From Melastoma dodecandrum (lineage: Eukaryota > Streptophyta > Magnoliopsida > Myrtales > Melastomataceae), in NCBI GenBank assembly GCA_029817715.1, contig JARUPY010000349.1:30555-94554 (forward strand): a stretch of DNA of 64,000 bases, in the 5' to 3' direction. This document shows positions 1 through 10,177 of the stretch, one piece after another. The position numbers and the translations under genes were made by a program. The notes beneath the pieces were generated by a model. It was not told the DNA's origin. It ran no database searches and saw nothing but the letters and a program-made list of their open reading frames with translations. Positions within the stretch are counted from its first letter, which is position 1. The number at the start of each line of letters is the position of its first letter.

Positions 1-1110
1 ACCACAATTCCCTAACAATCGCTACACCTCTCTCGAGGCTGTAACTGTGAATTACTAATCACCCGTAAACCTATATTTCTATAGCGAATCACGAATAATC
101 AGAATTCCTTGAGATCCAATTGTTCTCTCGATTACCTACGAGTGTATATCTCTATTCTCCTCTTAGTTAAACCAATCTCTCGGCCTTAACCTAGGTTATG
201 TCTCCTCTCTTCTAATCCTAAGTCTCTCTCGAGTTCACTTAAGACTAAGAATTCATACGAATCGGCGATCAACCTGATAGGTAAGCATTAAACACAGAAG
301 AAACACAAGTAAATGATAAATCTTCTTAAATTGATTCCGAAAGAGTGGATAACCAACTACACGAGTCGGTTCATCATCATCCTAGAAAAGATGTTTAGTT
401 CGACATCGAAAACAGAACAAAAAGCAAAGAGAAAAGAGAAATCGTCGAAGTCTCCATCAACGTCTTCGTCTCCTTGTTCCTAGCCGTCGTCGGGTGCCAA
501 AACCAAAGTCAGAAGAGAAGAGATAAGGGGTGCCACCGAAAACCTAAAATCCAACCTATTTATACCTAAAACAAATCTAGAAAAAATAAAATCTAATTTT
601 CGGGCAATATTACGTCGTGCAGCTGCAAGATGAATTCGTTGCAGCTGCAACGACTTCTCTGAACTCTCTTCATATCTGCCCTGTCGCACTCGTGCAGCTG
701 CAAGGGACTGGCGTTGCAGCTGCAACGACCAGTCTGATGTCCTTGATCAATTCCTCCTCTCGTCGTGCAGCTGCACGAGCTTGGAGTTGCAGCTGCACGA
801 GCCTCTCTGTCATCCTTCTGCTTCACTTGTGCAGCTGCAAGAAGATTGGTTGCAGCTGCATTGTGTCCTCCGCCTTCTATTCCTCTTCATCCTTCACCCT
901 TTTGCTTTGTTTTCCGTCATGCCTTCATTTACTTCCTACGATCACAAAGCAAACGTGATGAATGACAATTTAAGCTCAATTGGCAAACAATAACAATTGA
1001 AATTCTCGAAACTAACTAGAATTAAGCCTAAATGTGATAATATAACTCTATTTTACTAGAGTTATCACACCCCCAAACCTAATCTTTGCTAGTCCTCGAG
1101 CAAAACAAAA
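1..1110 (-). mobile_element. LTR-retrotransposon non-coding remnant
   Basis: No coding sequence is visible. The stretch ends in a short inverted repeat (AACTCTATTTTACTAGAGTT) followed by a phrase beginning CACCCCCAAACCTAA, which I recognise as typical of the non-coding region near the LTR of plant Ty3/gypsy elements read in reverse. The sequence at 31.7-33.1 kb has a similar character and also closes on AGTTATC. Assignment to a family is inference; no LTR pair or target duplication was found. Confidence 0.45.
618..860. repeat. Array of paired TGCAGCTGCA palindromes
   Basis: Eight copies of the palindrome TGCAGCTGCA start at 618, 640, 693, 715, 766, 788, 830 and 851. They form four pairs with internal spacings of 22, 22, 22 and 21 bp, and the pairs repeat every 75, 73 and 64 bp. 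The spacer sequences are much less conserved than the palindromes. Each core contains CAGCTG (an E-box-type site). The small ORFs crossing it on both strands are by-products of the repeat and are not called as genes. Confidence 0.9.
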
Positions 1111-1829
1111 TAACACATGCCAAGGCGAAGCAAACACAACTCAACGTCACCCCTCAGACCACCTTAATCCTTTGATTGCAAATTGTCCTTAAACACCCTC
1201 AGATGAGGTCGCACGCTTCATTCAGAGTCAGAGTCTATTCGCCGCTAGCCGGATCTGCCTCTCCACCCCGGTGCCTTCAGACACGGTGGCTTTCCATCTT
1301 TCCGTTAGAGTGCTTCAGCCCCAAGGCGGCTTTCTATCGCAAGCTCTCACCTTCCCGGGATTAGCAGCAGATTGCGAGCTTCCTCCGGTGCCAACCTCAA
1401 CACGACGGTTTCGAGGAACTTCGGGAACGGAAATCCATTAGCAGAGGAGCGTCAAAACAAGTTCCTTTGCGTTCCCTGACCAACGGCGATTCGACCAGCT
1501 TCAACCTATATCTGATTCGGGGGTTTCGAAGTGAAGATAAAAGTCACCCCTTTTTGTGAGTTACGGCACTTCAACTTCGATGGTAAGAAAATTTCCCTTT
1601 TTAATAAATCCGTTTCTGATTAAATTATTATAGGTTTTGACGAACCGTTTTGTTTTAAAAATCAATTATTCTCTTCCGATTTTCATTAACAACTTATAAT
1701 TGAACACAATCTGGACTATTCATTTTTTAAATTCTTGTTACGTTGTTGCTTAAGTTTATTATATTCTTGTGAATTATTACTCAACGTGGATCACTAACAT
1801 TCCTCTTTCTTTGTTTTGCATGTAAAACA
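1111..1829. other. No gene recognised
   Basis: Mixed-composition sequence with no ORF that resembles a protein family and no clear repeat structure. Probably part of the neighbouring retrotransposon debris. Confidence 0.4.
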
Positions 1830-3100
1830 CGGCTAAACTTCTCGGATATCATCGACGATTCACACCAAGTGCACATCTCCGATTCATACGGGAAGACATG
1901 TGTTACTAATTTAATTCAATTGAACTTGAATTTGATCGATATTAATGGCTTGCCATGCCATTCGTTCTTCCTCTACTTTACATGTAAACACTGAGGAATT
2001 TATTACCAAGGAATGTCATCCTTCGACGACGCGGACGATCGACATCAACGGGCTCACAACGCCCCGTAAGTATCGCTCTTACCTCGTTAAGTCCTAATCA
2101 TTGCTTTCGATTTAAATTAGGACTTTCTGACCACTTCTTTGTTTTCTTTGCATGCACATCGAGCGCTTAATCCTCGAAGGTCAACTCCAACAATTTCGAA
2201 GATTAACTCGAAGGTGCGTGTATCAAACCGCGTGGATCCACCCCGGCCTAAAAAACCGTGGGCTCGAAGTTTTAAAGCGACCCCAACCTTCAATCAAACG
2301 TACAAAGGGGAGGTGCGGGCCTCCCCGAATTTTATTTAAAGCCCACTTGTAACGGATTGCGGGCCCAAGTGTATAGGCCCGCAATCACCGCCCTTCCCCG
2401 CCCCTTTTGATCTAAATACTTGTTTGTGGTTGCGCGCTTGTCTAGGCTTCTAGGATTGATGTCGCATGCTTGGTTTTTAATCCAACCAACCTAAAGTCGG
2501 GCCCAATACCCGTTAAAACGTCGATAAGAGTCCGGCTTACTCTCGGATCGGGCCCAATACCCGTCAATCAAAAGTTAAATTTTTGGACAAATCGCCACCC
2601 TTTTCGCATGTCTTAGAATACAAAGGTTAGTAAATAGGAATCCTCGAACCCAAACTCTGATTTTTCCGACTTAAATCACACCATTTTTAAACTAAGTCGG
2701 TGGCGACTTCGAATAATGTTTTCCAAAGCTAAAACTAAACCCTACCCTTTTTTCGGAGCTATTTAGGATGAGGTGACGGCAGACCGAGCCGCTCCTTAAA
2801 CCCTCCCCAAAATTCGTGAGCGAGGTCTTACGCAGCTTTTCGCTCGTCACCTTCAGGGAACTGGAGATGGTTGGCGAAACGTCCCGCAGATCCGTTCGCA
2901 AATCAAGGGAAGGCCCAACCCTGAGTCCCATTCCGCAGCGTCCGGCGTTCGAGCCGTAACGTCGACCAGACTGGGCCTCGCAGTGGAGCGGGCCCGGATC
3001 CTCGGGTTGCCCGAACCGCCATCGCCCGTGCTAGGCCGGAAGGCACGCGTACAAGGTTCTAGACGCACCACTAGCGATTGAGGCAGCTTCCGCATCGATA
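1830..3100 (+). mobile_element. Probable Ty3/gypsy LTR/leader remnant
   Basis: Non-coding sequence with features common in plant LTRs: a 17-bp direct repeat (TCGGGCCCAATACCCGT at 2497-2513 and 2548-2564), a hairpin with 11-bp perfect arms (2355-2365 with 2376-2386, 10-base loop), and a GTCGGTGGCGACTTC phrase near 2695 resembling leader sequences next to the LTR of plant gypsy elements. No second LTR was identified. The family call is inference. Confidence 0.35.
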
Positions 3101-4200
3101 GAGCCTACCCCTGAGGTGGTTGAGGGAATCTTGCTCTCGGAAGTCCCTCCAGATGCAAAGCCCAACTCTCCACCTATGGAGGGATTAAAGATGCCCTTTC
3201 ATACGACCACAAGCCAGACGATGCCCTAGTCCTACTGCTACGAGCTAGATTCCAACTGTAGAAGGTCTTTTTGACCATGAGTCGGAGGACTCATTAGATG
3301 TACGAGAGAGGAGTATAATGTAGGCTGAGGAGATCCCATAGCTAACCCTCATCTTCCAATTGTTCCGAAGAGCCCAATTGCCAAAAGGCAGTCCACAATA
3401 TGGGATGCTAAGGGTAAGGCCATAGTCGCTAGGGATGTTAGTCATCCCGACGACTCCAGTGACTATCTGAAGGCAAACCTCACACAAAGCATGATGACTC
3501 TACCCACTCAGAGGAGGAGAACAAACAGTCTGTCAATTGTTGTAGCATCAAGCGGTAGAAACTGGTGCAAAATTCTTAGGTACTTACAACTCCTCTTTAG
3601 CAATCTATATGGCTTCATGTGCTACTTTGCACCTTTGCCAGGCCGGTCGCTAGGAGGAAGTCTCCTATCTTGGGACAAGTCTGTTCCACGCAACTTGCTA
3701 CAACTAGGTTCCCTGAGGTTTGTCTATAGAATTTTTTATCCGATTTGGGGACCAGCATGACGGAGGATGAGCATTTTGAGGCTTTTGATGAAGTGATCTA
3801 TCAGTTGACAGGATTGAAGCCTTCGTCGCTCAAGATACGCCAGTTGTTGTCCTTCATTCACAAGAATTATTCGCAGCGATGGTAAGACCTTAGCTCCCCC
3901 CATTTCTGCTGAGGATGAGCTCAACACAGCTACGCAGCTTAAAGTCCAAGACTTCCAGACCAAGCTGGATGAACTTTGTGTCGAAGAACGACAATTATCT
4001 CTCTTTATTCAGCTAGTCTGCTAGTTGAGATCACTCGGACTGCTCGTAGTCTGGAGGAGCCCGAAGACATCCGAATTGTATAGGAGTTAACTAAGGTGGT
4101 GGACCGAGACATCCTAGTTAATAAATAAGAGAAGGTCGACGAGCTTGACGCAAGGCTGCCGTTAAAGAGATTATAGTTAACCGAGCGAGGGATTTTTTGT
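3100..4200 (+). pseudogene. Degenerate TE-derived ORF remnant
   Basis: Conceptual translation on the plus strand gives short open stretches broken by stops. Around 3740-4010 it has acidic, coiled-coil-like text of the type seen in plant retrotransposon or transposon-associated ORFs (for example EDELNTATQLKVQDFQTKL). No start codon, conserved catalytic motif or complete domain is visible. I regard it as an eroded element-encoded ORF, possibly of the element whose leader lies at 1.8-3.1 kb. Confidence 0.3.
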
Positions 4201-4492
4201 TATCCTCATTGTTCAAGACTAACACTGGGCATCGCTCATTGAGTTTTTATTTATGAGCTTTCCATATTTAATAATGATAACTTATTAAGAACTTACCATT
4301 AATTTTTAATTTATGACATTTTCCATATAAGTTTGCTAATCTATAGCCATTACCTAGATATGTTTCTACCACTTGAATTGCTTCTTCCTAATTTGGGGTT
4401 CATTTTCCAAAAAAAATATTCTTTTGGAGCTTTGCTTTCCATACTAAATCCCCTTTTGGAAAGACTTTGTGCTTGACCTTCTTGTTATAATA

Positions 4493-5700
4493 TCAAGCAA
4501 CCCATTTCTTATGAGTGACCAGATTATTTAGAGCTGCTACTCGCTTTTCCTCTAAATTCTCTAATTCCAGGAGCATATCTTCCTCATACTGATGATATAT
4601 TCCTATGTATTTGAGAAATAGTAGAGATTTATATAATACTTCTGTTATGCAACATCGCAGGATGTCCATATACTGGGTTAAGAGGAGTCGCTTCAACACT
4701 CTTTCTTTTACTAATCCGTAATGCTCATAATGTTTCTTGTAATAATTTATGCCAAGCTATGGGATTTCGCTCTATCATTTTCTATATCACGTTTTTAATG
4801 AGCTTATTGGTTGCTCCAGCCTGCCAATTTGACTGTGCATAATAAGATGATGAGTTTAGAATCTTGAAATCAAATTCTTGTGTGAATTCTTGCATTACCC
4901 CACAATTAAAGACACTTGCATTATCCACAACTATAACTTGAATAAAACCATATCTAGAGATGATGGTATCCGTTATGAAGTCCACCACATCATTGTTTTA
5001 AATGCCTTAGCCTCTACCCGCTTGATGAAATAATCGATAGCCACTAAAATTATAAGCAACACCACGGGTAGAATGGGGATGAATCTCTCCAATCACGTCC
5101 ATCGTTCATGTTCTAAAAGGCCAAGGTTTTATTGCAATGCTAATGTTTGCTAGAACTGATTCTTCGCTGCAAACCAGGCCAGTAGCCATTTGAGCGAGAT
5201 GATTAGCCTCTTAATTCTGTTATCGTTTTTTGTGCTTCACAATCGCTTCTTTGAATTCACTTGCAAGTCCTTTTGTTATTTCAAGAAAATCGCTCAAGAT
5301 GAGGCAAGGATCATTTGATCTCGCCCATAGATGTTGTAAAACTAATTGGGAATCTCCTTGCATAACCACTCGTGAAAATTTCCACTCCTTAACCACTATG
5401 AATGCCATAATCGGCGCCTTATATTTAGCATCGTTGTTAGTGGCTTCATCTTCTAACCTGTATTGCCAATTTTGTCTTGTTTCCCAATAGGGATTCTATC
5501 ACTACGCCGATACCTGCTCCTCCTTTGTTAAAAGCACCATCGAACCAAATGGTTCAGTCCTCTAGGGTTGCTTTAAGTGTGTCTGAATCAATATTTGTTT
5601 CTTCGTTAACGGAAGCATGTGGTTTATGATATATATTATAGGCGGAAAGGACTAAACTCCACTTACCGATTCGTCCCGATAGCATGGGACTATCAAAGAA
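4493..5700 (-). mobile_element. Ty3/gypsy RNase H-integrase remnant
   Basis: Reading on the minus strand, an RNase H domain comes first: the first catalytic region reads FDGAFNKGGAGIGVVI (about 5500-5550), then NNDAKYKAPIMAFI and VVMQGDSQLVLQHL (5220-5440). The integrase core follows: ILVAIDYFIKRVEAKAF near 5005-5060, then VVDNASVF at about 4920, the second acidic motif of the D,D-35-E fold. A C-terminal ELENLEEKRVAALNNL segment lies near 4510-4570. This order and motif style fit the Tat/Ogre group of plant Ty3/gypsy elements. Several stops and frameshifts separate the blocks, so it cannot encode a working polyprotein. No LTRs were assigned. Confidence 0.8.
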
Positions 5701-5979
5701 CGTTTTTACCTATAGCTGACTAAGCGAGTACATAAACATCGCTTTATCCAATGTAGTGTTGAAGTTTCGTGACTGTATATTACACGGAGAAGCAAAGTTT
5801 CTCGTTCAATGTGTATTTTTGCTCTGTCTCTGTGAGTAAATGAGACATGTAGTGTATCGCTCGCTCGGCTCCCTCCACTTCCTGGGTTAACATAGCTCCA
5901 ATACTGATGGGAGCAATGTCGTGTGCTTTGCTCATATTTTACGAATGTTATTGATCTCAAAGGAAAATAAATACACAAT

Positions 5980-6859
5980 ATGAAAACAAAGGTTATGTGT
6001 TTGTAATTTCGTCCCTGACTAACCTTAAAACAAATAAATTTATAGTCCCAGCAATCTAAATTAACTCCTAAAAATCCGCCGGAATCTGCCCACGTCCCAG
6101 TTTACTTGCCACGTGCCTCCTAACATAAGTCAACTTGTCGTTCATCGCTCAGTCGGCACAGTCATTGTCTGCGGCTTAATGGCTCATTTGACGCCATCCG
6201 GATTGCTTAGTTTTCGTTCTTAAACAGCGTCGCCCGGACCCTCTCTCTAGGCCTTTCGCTTATTTGATTGATGGGCTGCTCGACCCAAAATTCTATGTTG
6301 TAAACAGGGACATGGTGATGTGTTCGTGGAGACAGGCCTAAAGATACAAGAGGCCTTGGTGCAGCTTGGACAAGTGAAGGACGCTTGACCCAGTTTGGCC
6401 CATCGAAGAAGGCTTAACCCACCAGTTGTGTCCCAGTGGGGTTTGACAGAGGAGTCAGTTATAAGGGAGAGATGCGTGTGCGTTCGGAGTCAGTTAAGAA
6501 AAAGGGAAAAGGGGAAATGGGAAACTCGGAGGGGAGAGAAAGTTGTTATTTTGTTGTTTGTGCCAGGAAAACAGTGGCGTCCTTTCTTTTGTCGTGTTTT
6601 TCTGGGATTTCTGGCAAAAAAAATACATGACAAAAAACTTGGTAATACAAAACTGTTGATGGGGATATTGATATTGACTGAATCCATTAAAGAATCGAAC
6701 CGAGAAAGTCTTTTCAATTCTTGGGGGGAGTGTAACAGTGAGATTATGAAAAAATTACTGATCCATACAAACTCATAAGTATATACCGACCAAACATCGA
6801 AGAAGATGAAACCGGCAGCACAACCCAAAATTTACAAGTCCAGGAGGCGGCCACCCGTA
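5980..6859. other. Intergenic, no gene supported
   Basis: Holds no recognisable domain. The part next to 6860 should contain the 3' UTR of the minus-strand E1-alpha gene. A 127-codon open frame at 6395-6778 is basic and low-complexity, lacks family resemblance and overlaps an equally long frame on the other strand, so I do not call it. Confidence 0.5.
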
Positions 6860-9225
6860 CTACACGCGGGCTGTTCCCTCCGTGAATTTCGGGTCTTCAC
6901 ACCTGTACTTCCCATCCGGGCCGATACCGAATCCTTTTGGGTCAGCAAACACGTTCTCTAATAGCTGACTCCTTGCAGGGACTGGGCTCTCATCCGCAAA
7001 CTCCACTGCGTCCTCAACAACCTCGTCGATATTCTTCTTGATCGCCTCGAGGTCCGCTTCCGTAGCTAAGTTGTTCCCGAGCATGTACTTCTTTAGGGCT
7101 GTGATGGGATCCCTCGCCGCATAGTGTGCCTTCTCCACTGATAATAGTCAGAAGCAATCAGCTTAAGAATTGATGGATAAAAACACCAGTCGGAGAACAT
7201 CATCCAACCAATCCAATATGGCCTAATAAGAATCCATGCAACAGCAAATTACCATAGAGAAAATATCAAGTTGCCCATACCAGACATAAACCAAGAGTTC
7301 TCTAGAAGACGAAAACTGGAGGGGTTTGAACCTGATTCCTCCGGCCAAACCTACACAAGGACTTTCTTCAAGTCCTTGAGAATGATGACAGTAAACCCAC
7401 TAGCTAAGCTTGCTCCTGAATCATTCTACGAAGCACAGAAACACGAAACAAATCTTCTCAGCCTCGCATCAATTTTTTCAGGAGCAGTGTCGACAATATG
7501 CATACTACTAGCCCAGAAGCTGAGATTTACATGCATCAAAAAGGGAAGAAAGATTCCCTCGGACTGCTGTTTACGCGAAGAAAGTTTTGTTTTTCTCGTT
7601 ATCCTTAACCTTTAATGCATCATAATTTTCCCTGATTGGAATTTGGAAGACACCAAACATTCTTGTGCTATGCAATCTACTTGTGCATACAAGCGATGTC
7701 CTCAGACTGATTCTGCAACTACACTGAGGACCTATAGGAGTTAAGAGGAGCACCCCAGTGTCTGATGGATTTGATATGCAGGGTACCCTTCTAGTAGTAA
7801 TTCTAGCCCAGCATCTAATCTGTCACCAATACTTATCGACCAAAGAAGACGTAGGCCAAGTGTTGTCGAGGCAGGAGCACCAAAAATTGAGACCACCATT
7901 ACCAGTATACCCCCATTAAGATCCGCGCTATAGATTTGAGTGAGAAACCAGATGGACTACAAATGCAAAGGTTTTACCTATCAAATGACTGAAAGCACAA
8001 CCAACCATCACGCATCAAATTTAGGAAGCAAAAAGAAATGCATACCAGGGTCACGAAGCTCATCAGGATCGGCCAAAGAATGTCCCCTAAACCTATATGT
8101 CTCACATTCAACCAAAGTCGGTCCTTCGCCTCTTCTTGCTCTGCCAACAGCCTCCTTAGCAACCTCTCTGACCTTCAACACATCCATCCCGTCAACGTGA
8201 ACTCCAGGCATTCCGAATGCGGGACCCTTCTTCCAAATCTCAGGATCAGAGGTGGCTCTCAGGTGCGACATTCCAATAGCCCACAAGTTGTTTTCTACCA
8301 CAAAAATGATGGGCAGCTTCCATAGCGCGGCCATGTTCAAACACTCGAAGAACTGTCCATTATTACAAGTACCGTCCCCGAAGAAGGCTACCGTCACATG
8401 ATCACAATCAGCCTCCTTAAGACCTCCCGCCTGTATTTGGAAGTAAAAGCAGCACCGGTTGCGACAGGAATTCCTTCCCCGATGAAGGCGAAGCCCCCGA
8501 GCAAGTTATGCTCCTTGGAGAACATGTGCATAGACCCTCCCTGGCCCCTGCAGCAACCGGTGGTCTTCCCGAATAACTCGCTCATCACCGCACGGGCAGG
8601 TACACCCTTGCTGAGAGCATGGACGTGATCCCTGTAAGTACTGACCACAGAATCCTGTTGCTTGAGGAGCTTGATGAAGCCGGTAGAAATGGCTTCCTGG
8701 CCATTGTAAAGATGGACGAAACCGAACATCTTGCCGCGATAATACATCTGGGCGCACATATCTTCGAATGCCCTTCCCAACACCATGTCCTCGTAGAGAA
8801 TGAGACCTTCCACTTTTGTGATCAACTGCGGAACACAGCCCAATTAAATCCATCTCCCGGTAAACATCTACCAAATGCCAAAACAAACTCAAGGTCGAGC
8901 ATACAAAAGATCCGACCCACAGACATCCCCCACACGAACTATTCAAATAAATCATCAGTAAGTACAAAATAAACAGGGAGGGGGCAGCAAATACCGGATT
9001 GGAGGAAGAAGAGGGGGACTTGGTGGCGTGCTTCTCCTTGACGGCATTGGAGGTGGAAGCCGCGACGCCGGGGACGGAAGATCTGCGATTAGTATAGGAG
9101 GAGGTGGAGGTGGAGAGGCGAAGGGATGGGAGACCGAAATTCCGGGGGGAAGCGAGGAAGTGGGCTGGGGAGAAGAGCTGGTCGTGGGGTTGAATGAGGC
9201 TGAGGGACGAGAGGGCGGCGGACAT
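6860..9225 (-). CDS. PDH-E1 ALPHA: Pyruvate dehydrogenase E1 subunit alpha, plastid (frameshifted)
   Basis: Encodes the TPP-dependent alpha subunit of E1, which decarboxylates pyruvate in the plastid complex that supplies acetyl-CoA for fatty-acid synthesis; it works with E1-beta. Exon 1 is 9225-8995 (77 residues, Ser/Thr/Pro-rich transit peptide starting [10 protein letters not shown]), exon 2 is 8825-8046, exon 3 is 7137-6860. Introns have GT-AG ends. The TPP motif [10 protein letters not shown]...VVENN is in exon 2 (about residues 227-257) and the C-terminus reads [13 protein letters not shown]. Summed exons correspond to about 429 codons, close to the 428-residue Arabidopsis plastid protein as I recall it. 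Exon 2 is 780 bp where phase demands 781: one base is missing at about 8417-8418 (minus-strand GTCTTAAGGAGG), which ends the frame just before the TPP motif. All else is intact. The ATG at 9225 is chosen because the upstream in-frame start is only TTG. A MULE lies 86 bp upstream. Confidence 0.93.
7138..8045 (-). other. Intron 2 of PDH E1-alpha
   Basis: A 908-bp intron. The donor is CCCTG|GTATGC at 8045 and the acceptor TTATCAG ends at 7138; it splits a valine codon (G|TG). Open frames inside it have no family resemblance. I see no mobile element in it. Confidence 0.85.
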
Positions 9226-9301
9226 TGTTGGGGGAGGAAGCAAAGCCAAAAGTAAGGAAGGAGGAGAAACTGGGAGTTTTTATTGATAAATTTCAAAGGT
9301 A

Positions 9302-9311
9302 CAAATAAAAG
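9302..9311. repeat. Left target-site duplication of the MULE
   Basis: CAAATAAAAG directly abuts the first base of the left inverted repeat (GAGGATTGT). Its partner at 15445-15454 is CAAATACAAG, a 9/10 match. A 9-11 bp duplication is the length expected for Mutator-type transposition. The exact edge is uncertain by one base. Confidence 0.8.
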
Positions 9312-10002
9312 GAGGATTGTACGGTTGTACGGTTCGTTTTTAAAAAATTTCGTCAAAAACCGTTCGAGTTTGAGAAATTACAGAAATACCGTCGATGGGG
9401 CGCGTTTTGAAAACGCGCCCCCCGAATAACAAAGAGGGCGGGTTCTCAAAACACGTCCTCCGTGTAAAACTATAGGGGCGGGTTTTGTGCCTGAAACAAT
9501 GCCGCATAAGGGCGCGTTCTCAAAACCCGCCCTACATGAGGGCGGGTTTTGAGAAAGCGCCTTTTAAACACTTAGAAAAATTTTCACCAAGCGCCAGGCC
9601 GGCTGTGCCATGTCCAAAAGGGGCGGGTTTTGAAAACCCGCCCCTACCTTATGTCCACCGGGGGCGGGTTTTGAGAACCCGCCCCCCATACATGTCCAAA
9701 AGGGGCGGGTATTACATAAGGGGCGGGTTCTCAAAACCTGCCCCCGACTAAATTATACAAGGGGCGGGTTAAACCCGCCCCCCATCCGACTAAAAATCCT
9801 AAAGTCGACCAGGGGCGGGTTTTGAGAACCCGCCCCCCATATGTCGGGAGGAGGGTCGACTGGGGATTTTTAGTCGGATGGGGGGCGGGTTTTGAAAACC
9901 CGCCTCTAGCCCTATTACACAGGAGACGGGTTCTCAAAACCCGCCTCCGGCTAAATTATACAAGGGGGGGTTTCGAAAACCCGCCCCCCATCCGACTAAA
10001 AA
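9312..10002 (+). repeat. Left terminal inverted repeat, palindrome array
   Basis: About 691 bp, inverted relative to 14765-15444. After ~85 bp of ordinary sequence it becomes about a dozen palindromic modules, each a GGGCGGGTTYT arm facing its reverse complement (TCAAAACCCGCCC type), spaced by 10-30 bp of linker. Clear examples are at about 9397-9424, 9509-9531, 9619-9643, 9660-9687, 9810-9837, 9880-9905 and 9923-9949. Some linkers (the GTCGGATGG / CCATCCGAC pair) are also mutually inverted, making a second layer of symmetry. Proline/arginine-rich open frames through it are artefacts of the repeats. Confidence 0.92.
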
Positions 10003-10177
10003 ACACACTGCAAGCAGGTCTAACTCTCACTCCCTGTTCGATCGAAAGAAACAATCTCATAATCATAAGGCGTGATAATAGAAGGCTGCTAGGAGGAGAA
10101 TAACATAAAACTTAAGAAGTTCCATACATAATTCTCAAATCAAACGTAAACGATGTTAATTGTTTACAAAGAGATGA

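Noticed and set aside
6395..6778. 127-codon open frame
   Set aside because: Low-complexity basic composition, no recognisable domain, and an overlapping long frame on the other strand.
8506..9249. Long continuous frame through exon 1, intron 1 and part of exon 2 of E1-alpha
   Set aside because: Starts at TTG and reads intron sequence; splice signals and family similarity place the true start at 9225 and exon end at 8995.
9397..9990. CRISPR-like array of regularly spaced repeats
   Set aside because: The spacing is irregular, the repeats are full palindromes, the linkers are mirrored in the right arm, and the genome is plant nuclear; it is a transposon terminal repeat.
9485..10103. Arg/Pro-rich open frames on both strands (also at 14.5-15.3 kb)
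   Set aside because: They arise because the GC-rich palindrome modules lack stop codons in several frames; composition mirrors the repeat and no protein family fits.
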